From Chryseobacterium culicis (lineage in GTDB: Bacteria; Bacteroidota; Bacteroidia; Flavobacteriales; Weeksellaceae), in the NCBI RefSeq assembly GCF_900108365.1, contig NZ_FNWQ01000009.1, positions 31,410 through 95,409 on the forward strand: 64,000 bases of DNA. Direction: 5' to 3'. The translations under genes and the position numbers were made by a program. Shown piece by piece: positions 17,043 through 25,965 of this stretch. The notes below the pieces were generated by a model that saw only the letters and a list, made by a program, of their open reading frames with translations, ran no database searches and had not been told where the DNA came from. The first letter of the stretch is position 1. Each line of letters starts with the position of its first letter.

Positions 17043-17771
17043 CTAAATGATTATTAATTTATATGCAGCCATCAGTAAAACGACAGCCAAGACATATTTG
17101 ATTCCATTTTGGTTAAGTTTGGAAGAAGCAAGGTAAGAACCAAGTAGTCCACCTGCAAATGCGCAAACGACATACATCCACATATCATTGGTAAAAGAAA
17201 TTTCTTTGGTAAGCATTCCGCCCAATCCTGAAACCGAATTAACGAAGATAAAAGCTGCACTAATGGCCGCAGTCTGTTTTTGGTTGGTCCACTTTAATAA
17301 AATCAGCACCGGAGATAATAAAATTCCACCTCCAATGCCGATCATTCCGGAAAATAATCCAATGATACCTCCAAAAATCAATGATAAATAGGGGTTGGGT
17401 TCTTTCAAATCTTTATCATCAGGACTTTTAAAAAAGAAAAAACGGAATACAGGAAATAGCAATAGAACACCTAAAATTCTTTTGTATAATACATCTTCAA
17501 TATGAATCATTCCTCCCACGAAAGCGAGTGGAATAGAAGCGAGTGCAATCGGAAGAAATATCCGAAGCTTAAAATGCCCTCCTCTGTAATATTGAATAAA
17601 AGACGTCATCGAAACAAAAAGATTGAGTACCAAAGCAGTTGGTTTCATCTCTTTCGGAGCAACGCCGTACAACGCCATCAATGCAAGGTAGCCACTCGCA
17701 CCACCGTGCCCTACAGCAGCATACAAGGCTGCAATAACAAATAAAATAATATAAAAAACTTCTACATTCAT
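17043..17771 (-). CDS. TauE/SafE family sulfite or sulfur-anion exporter
   Basis: The 242 residues form about eight membrane segments in the two-repeat TauE/SafE pattern: GHGGASGYLALMALYG in the first half and GMIGIGGGILLSPVLILLKW in the second. Family members export sulfite, sulfoacetate or related anions. Inside a Moco operon with a SUOX-like protein it may move a sulfur or molybdate-related anion; this is inference. Its ATG overlaps the end of moeA by one base. Confidence 0.85.
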   Translation of the reverse strand: MNVEVFYIILFVIAALYAAVGHGGASGYLALMALYGVAPKEMKPTALVLNLFVSMTSFIQYYRGGHFKLRIFLPIALASIPLAFVGGMIHIEDVLYKRILGVLLLFPVFRFFFFKSPDDKDLKEPNPYLSLIFGGIIGLFSGMIGIGGGILLSPVLILLKWTNQKQTAAISAAFIFVNSVSGLGGMLTKEISFTNDMWMYVVCAFAGGLLGSYLASSKLNQNGIKYVLAVVLLMAAYKLIII

Positions 17772-18946
17772 TACTTTAAAATTATAATTTCAACCGGCTC
17801 ATCTTGTTGACAACCTTCGGACTCTTCATTTAAAATAATCAGGCAGTTTGCTTCTGCAAAACTTTGGAGCTTGTAAGATTCCTGTGCGTGAAGCGGAGTA
17901 ACTCTTCCGTCATCGTAAATACCTTTTAGAAAATGAGTAAGACCTTTCTTTTTCTTATAGGTTGAAGTAACAGCAGCCATTGTTTTATTTGTAATAGCAG
18001 GCTTTTTTGTTAATTCAGAAAGAAGCGGAGCAACATACAGATAAAAACAGGTAAGAGCCGAAGATGGATTTCCCGGTAGGCCAAAAATTAATTTTTCTCC
18101 TTTTGTTCCGAAGTAAAGCGGTTTTCCCGGCTTTTGTTTTATTTTATGAAATTGTTGTTGAATCTCGCATTTTTTTGTGGCTTCAATGACAAAATCGTAA
18201 TCACCTACACTTACACCGCCGACCAATAATACAATATCTGTTTCTGAAACAGCAGATTCCAGAACTTTCTGTATTTCTTCAGGGTTATCTTTTACCCAAA
18301 AAATATCGATTTTCTGAATTCCCGACTGCCTTAAAACACTTTCTAATTGTATGGAATTGGATTCAAATATTTGTCCGAATTCCAAAGTCTCTCCCGGTTT
18401 TTTGAGCTCATCTCCTGTTAAAATCAAAGAAACAGTTGGTGCTGAATAAACCATGACTTCCGTACATCCGATTCCTGCCAAATATCCGATAGCAGCAGCT
18501 GAAAGATAGCTTTCCGAACGTATTGCAACAGTATTAATTTTTGCATCACTGCCGATGGGTCTTACATTCAGACTTTCTTTCAGCTCTTTGTCTTCTATAA
18601 TTAATTTGTTATTTTCAACACTTACTTTTTCCTGCATAACCACAGTATCCGCTCCGAAAGGAAGAGGTGCGCCGGTGAAAATACGATAAGCAGTTCCTTC
18701 TTCAAGTTGAAATTGCTCTGTGCATCCGGCAGTAATTTCACCAATAATTGTCAAGGGCTGATTTCTATCCTGAAACCGAATTGCATAACCATCCATCGAG
18801 GATTGTAAGAAATTTGGAATGTTGTATTTTGAATAAATATCTTCGGAGGTGGTGTATCCGAAGGCTTCTTTTAAAGAAAGAATTTGTTCTTTCCTTGGCG
18901 GAATATTGAGCCTGATAATTTCCTGAGCTTCTTTTACACTAATCAT
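17771..18946 (-). CDS. moeA: Molybdopterin molybdotransferase
   Basis: MoeA inserts molybdate into adenylated molybdopterin. The 391 residues show the SMDGYAIR motif (about 50-57), the GGVSVGDYDFV segment that binds the pterin nucleotide, and FGLPGNPSSALTCFYLY. Domain order and length are typical. It overlaps mocA by four bases and the exporter gene by one base, so tight translational coupling is likely. Confidence 0.93.
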   Translation of the reverse strand: MISVKEAQEIIRLNIPPRKEQILSLKEAFGYTTSEDIYSKYNIPNFLQSSMDGYAIRFQDRNQPLTIIGEITAGCTEQFQLEEGTAYRIFTGAPLPFGADTVVMQEKVSVENNKLIIEDKELKESLNVRPIGSDAKINTVAIRSESYLSAAAIGYLAGIGCTEVMVYSAPTVSLILTGDELKKPGETLEFGQIFESNSIQLESVLRQSGIQKIDIFWVKDNPEEIQKVLESAVSETDIVLLVGGVSVGDYDFVIEATKKCEIQQQFHKIKQKPGKPLYFGTKGEKLIFGLPGNPSSALTCFYLYVAPLLSELTKKPAITNKTMAAVTSTYKKKKGLTHFLKGIYDDGRVTPLHAQESYKLQSFAEANCLIILNEESEGCQQDEPVEIIILK

Positions 18947-19539
18947 TTATTAAGTTTTAAATTATCATAATCCGAAGGCGTATCAATATCGATTGCCCCT
19001 TTTTCAAATTCAAAAACAGCGACATCATCACTATTTTGAAGGATTATTTTTTTTGCACCCTGCTCTCCCTGTAGCTGAATCAACTCTTCAAAATATTTTT
19101 TCGAGAATAAAGCCGGAACACCTAATGTTTCTGCATACTTTGCCACAGCAATTTCTTTTTTTGAAGTTTTAAAAATATTGATCATTTCAACAAAAACATC
19201 ACTGTTAAGGTAGGGCTGGTCACAAACAGAAATAAAACATTTTTCCATTTCCGAGAATTTTAACAACAATGTTTTCAATCCCAAATTGATGGATGATGCC
19301 ATTCCTGATTTCCAATTTGTATTGATGCAGATTGAAATATTTTTACCTTGAATTGATGATTCTATTTTTTCGTGTTCGGAGCCTAAAACAAGAATAATAT
19401 TTTCTTTTTCAAACACATTCAAAGAAATATCGATGATTTTCTCGAGCAAAGTTTTTCCTTCAAACAATAACAATTGCTTGGGAGATCCCATTCTTGAGGA
19501 GCCTCCGGCTGCGAGTAATATGATGCCTGTATTTTTCAT
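18943..19539 (-). CDS. mocA: MocA-like molybdenum cofactor cytidylyltransferase
   Basis: The N terminus LLAAGGSSRMGSPKQLL is the nucleotide-binding motif of MobA/MocA transferases. Further marks are the GMASSINLGL segment and the SVCDQPYLNSD metal site. With 198 residues it is the right size for MocA, which makes molybdopterin cytosine dinucleotide, the form used by PaoABC-type hydroxylases. MobA (GMP) cannot be strictly excluded, but the Mo enzymes encoded here are all xanthine-oxidase family, which favours CTP. It overlaps both neighbours. Confidence 0.82.
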   Translation of the reverse strand: MKNTGIILLAAGGSSRMGSPKQLLLFEGKTLLEKIIDISLNVFEKENIILVLGSEHEKIESSIQGKNISICINTNWKSGMASSINLGLKTLLLKFSEMEKCFISVCDQPYLNSDVFVEMINIFKTSKKEIAVAKYAETLGVPALFSKKYFEELIQLQGEQGAKKIILQNSDDVAVFEFEKGAIDIDTPSDYDNLKLNK

Positions 19540-20519
19540 TATCCTCCGATATTTATCATACTTCTGTTTTGAATAACGGATGCTTCAATTTTCTCAAATT
19601 TTTCATTGAGCTGTCCGCCCTGGGTTTTTGCCTTTGACCAAATTGCAGAGTGAATAATCGGTAAAATATCCTGCTTTTCTCTCAAAGGGGTAAGCAAATC
19701 GGTTTCCTTTTTAGAAAAGAGACAGTTTTTTAATTTACCGTCTGCTGTCAATCTAATTCTGTTACAACCGCTGCAAAAAGGCTCGCTCATGGTACTAATA
19801 ATGGCAAAATTTCCCTGGTGTCCTGAAACAGAAAAACTTTTTGCGGTATCGTGAATTCCTATTGGCAGAGGTTTGAAGTCATACTTTGTGGCGATAATTT
19901 CTAAAATTTCTTTTTGGGTCATTACCTGATTGCTTGTCCACCGATTTCCTGTAAAAGGCATAAATTCAATAAAACGAACTTCGACATTATTATTTTTTGT
20001 AAATTCTATAAAATCACAAATCTCATCATCATTAATTCCCTTCATCAAAACGACATTGATTTTCGTTTTAATATTATGGGTTAATAAAAGGTCAATATTG
20101 CTCATTACGCGGTCGAAATAATTTCTGCGGGTAATCTTTAAAAATTTATCTGAATGAAGCGTATCCAGACTGATGTTGATACTGTGAAAATCAGCACTAA
20201 CGATTTCTGAAAGCATATCATCAATCCGAATTCCGTTTGTAGTGCCAGTCAGCTGAACGGGTAATTTTCCTAAATTATGAATGATTTTAGCAGCATCTTT
20301 TCTTACAAAAGGTTCGCCTCCCGTCAATCTGATTTTATTCACTCCGTGTTGCACGAATAGTTTTGCTAACGTATCAATTTCCTCCACCTGCATCAATTTA
20401 GAGTGAGGTGTAAAGTCATAATTTTCCTCGGGCATACAGTAGAAACAACGCAGATTGCAGTTGTCTGTGAGTGATATCCTGAGATAGTTATGGGTTCTTC
20501 CAAATTGGTCTGTAAGCAT
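19539..20519 (-). CDS. moaA: GTP 3',8-cyclase
   Basis: This radical SAM enzyme starts Moco synthesis from GTP. Residues C21, C25 and C28 (CNLRCFYC) bind the SAM cluster, and the C-terminal FCSGCNRIRL with a later cysteine binds the second 4Fe-4S cluster. The RLTGGEPFVRKD motif is present. The protein ends in GG, the conserved MoaA tail that completes the active site. The length, 326 residues, is typical. It lies ten bases downstream of xdhC. Confidence 0.95.
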   Translation of the reverse strand: MLTDQFGRTHNYLRISLTDNCNLRCFYCMPEENYDFTPHSKLMQVEEIDTLAKLFVQHGVNKIRLTGGEPFVRKDAAKIIHNLGKLPVQLTGTTNGIRIDDMLSEIVSADFHSINISLDTLHSDKFLKITRRNYFDRVMSNIDLLLTHNIKTKINVVLMKGINDDEICDFIEFTKNNNVEVRFIEFMPFTGNRWTSNQVMTQKEILEIIATKYDFKPLPIGIHDTAKSFSVSGHQGNFAIISTMSEPFCSGCNRIRLTADGKLKNCLFSKKETDLLTPLREKQDILPIIHSAIWSKAKTQGGQLNEKFEKIEASVIQNRSMINIGG

Positions 20520-20528
20520 AATTGACTT

Positions 20529-21659
20529 TTAAATACTGACCGTATCAGTATGGATTTTTTCTTTTCTGTCTCGAAGTGATGAACCGTTTTTTCCACTCAG
20601 TACCGCTTTGATTTCGGCTGCGATAGAAATAGCAATTTCCTCAGAAGTTTCTGCACCAATATCCATTCCAACGGGTCCGTAGAGTTTGTTTAAAATCTCT
20701 TCTGTGACCTTTATGTTAGAATTTTTAAGGTCATCCAGCATTCTGTTAAGCTTCGTTTTCGGACCTAAAAGCCCGATATATTTCAACGGTTTGTCGATGA
20801 TTAATTTTAAAAGTTCAAGGTCATAATTATAATTATGGGTCATCAGAACAAAAACAGTGTTTTCATCAATTTCAATTGTATTGATAATTTCTTCAGGTTT
20901 TGCAATGAAAACATCATGAGCATTGGGAAACCTGCTTTTGATTGCGTGTGTTGCTCTTCCGTCTGCAACCACTATTTTCCAGCCTAAAATAAATGCAGTT
21001 TCTACCAAAGGTTTGGCATCATTTCCTGCTCCGGCAATAACTAATACGGTTTGTGGCGGATTGTAATTCAGTAAGATTTCGCATTCATTACCCTCAACTT
21101 CAACTTTACTGAGAGTGCTTTTTTTACTGATTAAAGCTGTTTTTGCTGATTCAGTAATTTCATTTTTGACAGAGTTAATAGATGAAAATAATGCAGTTGT
21201 TTCATCAGTTAAAAATCCTACCGTTCCGATTTGGAAATTTCTTTTTTCAATGGAAAATACAGTTGTAATTATTGAATCATTTCTTTTTTCTACTGTCTTT
21301 TCTAAAAGATGGATAGGATTTTCAGAAGAATTTTCATCAATATATTCAAATAAAATATGTACAATACCATTGCAACCCAACTGCACACCAAATTCTACAT
21401 CATCAGGATTACTGGTGTCATAAGTGATCAATTTATTGCTTTTCTGATGAATTGCCAAAATAGCTTTACGCAAAGCATCACCCTCCAGACAACCACCGCT
21501 GATTGCACCCGTAAGCTGACCATCTTCTGTGACCAACATTCTTGCACCAGCCTGTCTGTAAGAAGAACCTTCCACTTTTACAACGGTAGCCAAAGCAGTT
21601 TTTAAGCCAATGGTTTGAGCTTTTTTGTAGGCTACGATGATATCATTGATTTCTTTCAT
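20529..21659 (-). CDS. xdhC: XdhC family Mo-cofactor sulfuration/insertion factor
   Basis: XdhC proteins bind Moco, promote its sulfuration and insert it into xanthine-oxidase-family enzymes. The N-terminal domain (about 1-90) has GSSYRQAGARML and AISGGCLEGD; the C-terminal Rossmann domain (about 185-310) has VLVIAGAGNDAKPL, VADGRATHA and LMTHNYNYDLELL. The 376-residue length is normal. It is the first gene of the ten-gene Moco operon. A perfect TAAATTTG box (minus strand, 21721-21728) lies about 60 bases upstream, beyond which is operator B. Confidence 0.9.
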   Translation of the reverse strand: MKEINDIIVAYKKAQTIGLKTALATVVKVEGSSYRQAGARMLVTEDGQLTGAISGGCLEGDALRKAILAIHQKSNKLITYDTSNPDDVEFGVQLGCNGIVHILFEYIDENSSENPIHLLEKTVEKRNDSIITTVFSIEKRNFQIGTVGFLTDETTALFSSINSVKNEITESAKTALISKKSTLSKVEVEGNECEILLNYNPPQTVLVIAGAGNDAKPLVETAFILGWKIVVADGRATHAIKSRFPNAHDVFIAKPEEIINTIEIDENTVFVLMTHNYNYDLELLKLIIDKPLKYIGLLGPKTKLNRMLDDLKNSNIKVTEEILNKLYGPVGMDIGAETSEEIAISIAAEIKAVLSGKNGSSLRDRKEKIHTDTVSI

Positions 21660-21768
21660 TGCGTAAATATTGTGCTTTTAAAAAGGTTGTTCATTTTAAG
21701 ATATTATACGAGAATTGTATCAAATTTATGGAATTTATACCTTTTATTTACTTGAATTTCAATAAACA

Positions 21769-21794
21769 GTAATATTGGTATGAAAAACCGTAAT
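21769..21794 (+). promoter_or_regulatory. Putative AraC operator, site B
   Basis: GTAAT at 21769 and 21790 are 21 bases apart with TTGGTA between. TTTG of a CATATTTG box begins exactly 39 bases after the second GTAAT. The site lies between xdhC and the first Mo-hydroxylase gene, whose start is 90 bases downstream. Confidence 0.75.
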
Positions 21795-21879
21795 TTAGTT
21801 AATGGGAAAATTTTTCGATTTAGCCATATTTGTTGTATATCTAATTTACAATAAAACTACAACGTAAAAAATAATCTGT

Positions 21880-22347
21880 ATGCTAGTAAAGTTAAATATC
21901 AATTATAAAGAATATTCATTAGATATCGACCCATCGACACCCTTATTGTGGGTTCTTCGTGATCATCTGAATTTAGTGGGTACTAAATATGGTTGCGGAG
22001 TTGCTGCTTGTGGTGCTTGTGTTGTTCATATGGATGGAGAGGCGGTACGTTCTTGTGTGACTAAAATACAAAGGGCGGTAGGAAAGAAAATTGTTACAAT
22101 TGAGGGTTTATCGGAAGATGGAAATCATCCATTGCAAAAAGCGTGGAAAGAAGTTGATGTCCCACAATGCGGCTATTGTCATTCCGGACAGATCATGTCG
22201 GCGGCTGTATTGCTAAGGGAAATCCCAAATCCTACAGATGAAGATATTGATAATGCAATGTCAGGAAATATTTGCAGATGCGGAACTTACATCAGAATAA
22301 GAAAAGCAATTAAACTTGCAGCCGAATTTCAGAAAGGAAAAATCTAG
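21880..22347 (+). CDS. 2Fe-2S subunit of an isoquinoline-oxidoreductase-type Mo hydroxylase
   Basis: This small subunit carries electrons from the Mo site. It has the plant-ferredoxin motif GCGVAACGACVVH (about residues 45-57) and the second-cluster motifs CGYCHSGQIMS and GNICRCGTY. The length of 155 residues equals IorA and coxS-type subunits. There is no signal peptide, so it would ride with the large subunit, whose N terminus carries a Tat motif. First gene of the operon, 22 bases before the cytochrome. Confidence 0.9.
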   Translation: MLVKLNINYKEYSLDIDPSTPLLWVLRDHLNLVGTKYGCGVAACGACVVHMDGEAVRSCVTKIQRAVGKKIVTIEGLSEDGNHPLQKAWKEVDVPQCGYCHSGQIMSAAVLLREIPNPTDEDIDNAMSGNICRCGTYIRIRKAIKLAAEFQKGKI

Positions 22348-22369
22348 TAGCTCATTAAATATTTGAAAA

Positions 22370-23035
22370 ATGGAAAGTAAGCATCAAAACAAAGATTTAA
22401 ACAGTAAAAAAAGTTACAGGTTTTTGACTAAAATTTTGGCAACAATTTTATTTGCAAGCTGTATAATGTATGCTTTTTCAGAAACTGCAAAGGTGTTCAA
22501 AATCTATAAAGGAGAAAAGATTGTTTTTCATCAGAATAATATAAAAGACAGCGTAAAATCTGTACAGGCTTTTGCTAAAGTATATAAGGTTTTACAAAGT
22601 CCACGTTGTGTAAACTGTCATCCTGTTGGAGATATTCCTTTGCAAGGTGATGAAAGAAAATTGCACGCGATGAACCCTAAGAGAGGTGAAGATGGGAAAG
22701 GCATCCTTACAATGAAGTGTACCAACTGCCATCAGCCGGAAAATACAAGCGGAGAACATACTCCGCCCGGAAATCCAAACTGGCATCTTCCTCCCGCCAA
22801 TATGAAAATGGTTTTTGAAGGTAAATCTCCTAATGAGCTTGCAAAACAGCTTATCAACCCTAAACTTAACGGCAACAAAAATAAGAAGGCACTGATTGCA
22901 CACGCTGATGATGCTTTAGTGGTTTGGGGATGGAATCCGGGGGATGGTCGCACTTTGCCGCCTTACAGTCACAAAGAATTCAAAGAAGCATGGATTACTT
23001 GGCTGAATACGGGAGCTTATGCTCCTGCGAACTAA
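22370..23035 (+). CDS. Membrane-anchored dihaem cytochrome c-like subunit
   Basis: After a single membrane segment (about residues 19-36) the protein carries two haem c motifs, C80VNCH84 and C117TNCH121, which face the periplasm. The tail has HPVGDIP and a WITWLNTG ending. In isoquinoline-oxidoreductase operons such cytochromes pass electrons from the Mo enzyme to the respiratory chain. Position between the small and large Mo subunits supports this. Its exact acceptor is unknown. Confidence 0.8.
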   Translation: MESKHQNKDLNSKKSYRFLTKILATILFASCIMYAFSETAKVFKIYKGEKIVFHQNNIKDSVKSVQAFAKVYKVLQSPRCVNCHPVGDIPLQGDERKLHAMNPKRGEDGKGILTMKCTNCHQPENTSGEHTPPGNPNWHLPPANMKMVFEGKSPNELAKQLINPKLNGNKNKKALIAHADDALVVWGWNPGDGRTLPPYSHKEFKEAWITWLNTGAYAPAN

Positions 23036-23069
23036 TTGGCTGAAGTTTTAATTTATTAAAAAGAAAATT

Positions 23070-25310
23070 ATGTCAGAGCATAACAATAATATCGGAAGGC
23101 GTTCATTTTTAAAAACCGCAGCATTGGTTGGAGGTGGATTAATGCTTCAATTCAGCTGGCCACTTGGTGGATTGCTTGCAAATGAGCCTGCGATTGCAAC
23201 AACAAAAGATATTGAACTCAATAGTTATATCAAAATACTTTCGGATGGCAGAATTTTACTGTTCAATCCAAATCCGGAATTCGGACAAAATGTAAAAACT
23301 TCTTTGCCGATGATGCTTGCAGAGGAATTGGATGCCGATTGGGCTACAATTATCGTGGAACAGGCAGATTTTTATCCAAAACGTTTCGACAGACAGTTTA
23401 CCGGAGGAAGTCGAGCAATGCAATCTGCGTGGAAACCACTCAGAACTGCTGGTGCTACTGCAAGACAATTATTGATTCTTGCTGCTGCTAAAACCTGGAA
23501 TGTTCCGGCTGAAGAAATTACTACGGACAAAGGTGCGATTTATCATCGAGCAAGTGGTAAAAATGCTAAATATGGTGAAATGGCATCAACCGCAGCAACA
23601 ATTGCAGTGCCAAAAGATGTTCCGTTGAAAAATGTAAAAGATTTTAAAATAATAGGTACATCAAAATCTAATGTTGAGATCAGTAATATCATCACGGGAA
23701 AACCTTTATTCACCAGTGATTTTAAAGTAGACGGAATGTTGTATGCAATGATTATACATCCGCCGGCCTTTGGAATGCAAATAAAATCCTTTGATTCCAA
23801 AGCTGTGCTGTCAATGCCAGGTATCAAATCGGTTTTTGAAATTGAGACCGTTCCGGACACTCAAGACCAAAATACGTTCGACGTGACGAGCTTTAATAAG
23901 CTGGTGGTTATTGCGGGAAATTCTACTTGGCAGGTAATGCAGGCAAAAAAAGCATTAAAAGTAGAATGGGAAAAGGCTCCTGAAAGGACAATTGTTTCGG
24001 GTGGTAAAAATGTAAAAGTTCCTGCAGGATTAGAGAGTACAGACGATCACAGGTCTCAGATGGAGGAATATATCAAAAAGCCAGGACAGATATTAAGAAA
24101 AGACGGAAATCCTGAAGAGATTTTCAAAACTGCAGCAAAGGTAATCGAACGTTCTTATACGGCACCTTTTTTAGCACATAATGCAATGGAACCTGTGAAC
24201 TGCTTTGCTCATTTTAAAGGCGATAAAGTTGAAATTTTAGGTCCGATTCAAGCCCCTGAGCTCATTTCAGGAACGATTGCTACAAGGCTTGGGATTTCAA
24301 AAGAAAATGTCCAGATCAGACTATCCAGAATGGGCGGAGGTTTCGGTCGTCGTGCTTATGGACATCATATGGTGGAAGCCGCAGTCATTTCAAAGCACCT
24401 GAATGCTCCTGTAAGATTAGTTTATATGCGAGAGGATGAAATGACAGCAGGCATTTACCGCCCAAGTTATGGCGCTACATTCAGAGCTGCTTTGGATAAA
24501 AATAATAATATGATTGCCTATCATGTAAAGGCAGGCGGAATCCCGGAGTCTCCAATATCGGCAGACAGATTTCCGGCAGGTGCGGTAGATCATTATATAG
24601 CAGAGAGCTGGAAAATAGATTCTAATATTACAATTGGCGCTTTCAGAGCCCCGCGTTCCAATTTTATGGGAACCTCGGAACAATCTTTTTTGGATGAGGT
24701 CGCATTTGAAGCAGGAAAAGATCCTATCGAATTTCGTTTAGAATTGTTGGATAGAGCAGCAAAAAATCCTGTTGGTAAGAAAAATGATTATGTTGCAGAC
24801 CGATATGCTGGAGTTTTAAAACTTGTGAAAGAGAAATCAAACTGGGGAATCAATGAACCTAATGTTTATAGAGGTGTTTCTGCCTATTTCTGTCATAATA
24901 CCTATGCTGCTGAAGTGATAGATATATGGTTTGAAGACGGAATGCCAAAAGTTAAAAAAGTGACTGCTGCTATCGATTGTGGTGTTGTCGTTAATGTAGA
25001 TGCAGCCAAAAATATGGTAGAAGGAGCTATTACTGATGCTATTGGAAATGCATTATTTGGAGAATTGCCTTTTAAAAACGGTCAGCCGGAAAAGAATAAT
25101 TTTAATACCTATCGATTAATAAGAAATAATGAAGCGCCAAGAGAGATTGATGTTCATTTCGTGAAAAATGAGTTTGATCCGACAGGTTTGGGAGAACCTC
25201 CTTTTCCTCCTGCGTTTGCGTCTGTTGCTAATGCTTTGTATAAAGCAACAGGTAAGAGATTTTATAATACGCCATTTATCAATGATTTAGAAAAACTCAA
25301 AAAGTCTTAA
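23070..25310 (+). CDS. Mo hydroxylase large subunit, isoquinoline 1-oxidoreductase beta type
   Basis: The 746-residue subunit binds molybdopterin cytosine dinucleotide and hydroxylates an aromatic or aldehyde carbon with water. It has a Tat signal (RRSFLKTAALVGGG, residues 10-23), the MGGGFGRRAYGHHMVEAA motif of IorB proteins, the FRAPRSNFMGTSEQSF segment and the GLGEPPFPPAFASVANAL motif with the catalytic Glu region. There is no xanthine-dehydrogenase FAD subunit beside it; the cytochrome replaces it. The substrate cannot be read from sequence. Confidence 0.9.
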   Translation: MSEHNNNIGRRSFLKTAALVGGGLMLQFSWPLGGLLANEPAIATTKDIELNSYIKILSDGRILLFNPNPEFGQNVKTSLPMMLAEELDADWATIIVEQADFYPKRFDRQFTGGSRAMQSAWKPLRTAGATARQLLILAAAKTWNVPAEEITTDKGAIYHRASGKNAKYGEMASTAATIAVPKDVPLKNVKDFKIIGTSKSNVEISNIITGKPLFTSDFKVDGMLYAMIIHPPAFGMQIKSFDSKAVLSMPGIKSVFEIETVPDTQDQNTFDVTSFNKLVVIAGNSTWQVMQAKKALKVEWEKAPERTIVSGGKNVKVPAGLESTDDHRSQMEEYIKKPGQILRKDGNPEEIFKTAAKVIERSYTAPFLAHNAMEPVNCFAHFKGDKVEILGPIQAPELISGTIATRLGISKENVQIRLSRMGGGFGRRAYGHHMVEAAVISKHLNAPVRLVYMREDEMTAGIYRPSYGATFRAALDKNNNMIAYHVKAGGIPESPISADRFPAGAVDHYIAESWKIDSNITIGAFRAPRSNFMGTSEQSFLDEVAFEAGKDPIEFRLELLDRAAKNPVGKKNDYVADRYAGVLKLVKEKSNWGINEPNVYRGVSAYFCHNTYAAEVIDIWFEDGMPKVKKVTAAIDCGVVVNVDAAKNMVEGAITDAIGNALFGELPFKNGQPEKNNFNTYRLIRNNEAPREIDVHFVKNEFDPTGLGEPPFPPAFASVANALYKATGKRFYNTPFINDLEKLKKS

Positions 25311-25371
25311 AAAGTTTAGCGAAAGAAGAGGTTTAGACTTATTTAATTATTAACTTGATAAAAAATAGAAT

Positions 25372-25965
25372 ATGGAAATGAAAAATCAGTACAGCAGAAG
25401 AAATTTTCTGAAGATTTCGGGACTCTTGGCGGCTTTCGTTGCGATTCCTACTTCAGTAAAAGCATTCTATAATGATGTAAAACAATATTTTATTCCGAAG
25501 AAAAATGTATCGAAGCTTACCATTTCGGTTAATAAAAAGACTCATACGTTATATGCCGACAGCCGTTCAACCTTATTGGATTTGTTGAGAGAGCAACTTC
25601 ATCTTACAGGTTCAAAAAAAGGCTGTGATCACGGACAATGTGGTGCCTGTACAGTTCATATCGATGGTGAAAGAGCATTAAGCTGCCTTACATTGGCGGC
25701 AATGACAGAAGGCAAAGAAATTACGACTATAGAAGGTTTAGGCAATGGAGATGAACTTCATCCGATGCAAAAAGCTTTTGTTGAGTGTGACGGTTTCCAA
25801 TGCGGATATTGTACGCCAGGACAGATTATGTCTGCTGTAGCCTGTGTGAACGAAGGTCATACAGGTTCCGTTGAGGAAATCAAAGAATATATGAGTGGTA
25901 ATCTCTGCCGTTGCGGAGCTTACAACGGTATTGTAGAATCTATTCAAAAAGTTGCAGCATTATGA
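25372..25965 (+). CDS. paoA: 2Fe-2S subunit, PaoA/YagT type, with Tat signal
   Basis: This 197-residue subunit begins with a Tat signal, SRRNFLKISGLLAAF (about residues 8-22), followed by two 2Fe-2S domains: KGCDHGQCGACTVH and CGYCTPGQIMSAV, then GNLCRCGAYNGI. That order is the one found in periplasmic aldehyde oxidoreductase PaoA. The other two subunits have no signal, so they would be exported folded with this one. It overlaps the FAD subunit by four bases (ATGA). Confidence 0.88.
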   Translation: MEMKNQYSRRNFLKISGLLAAFVAIPTSVKAFYNDVKQYFIPKKNVSKLTISVNKKTHTLYADSRSTLLDLLREQLHLTGSKKGCDHGQCGACTVHIDGERALSCLTLAAMTEGKEITTIEGLGNGDELHPMQKAFVECDGFQCGYCTPGQIMSAVACVNEGHTGSVEEIKEYMSGNLCRCGAYNGIVESIQKVAAL

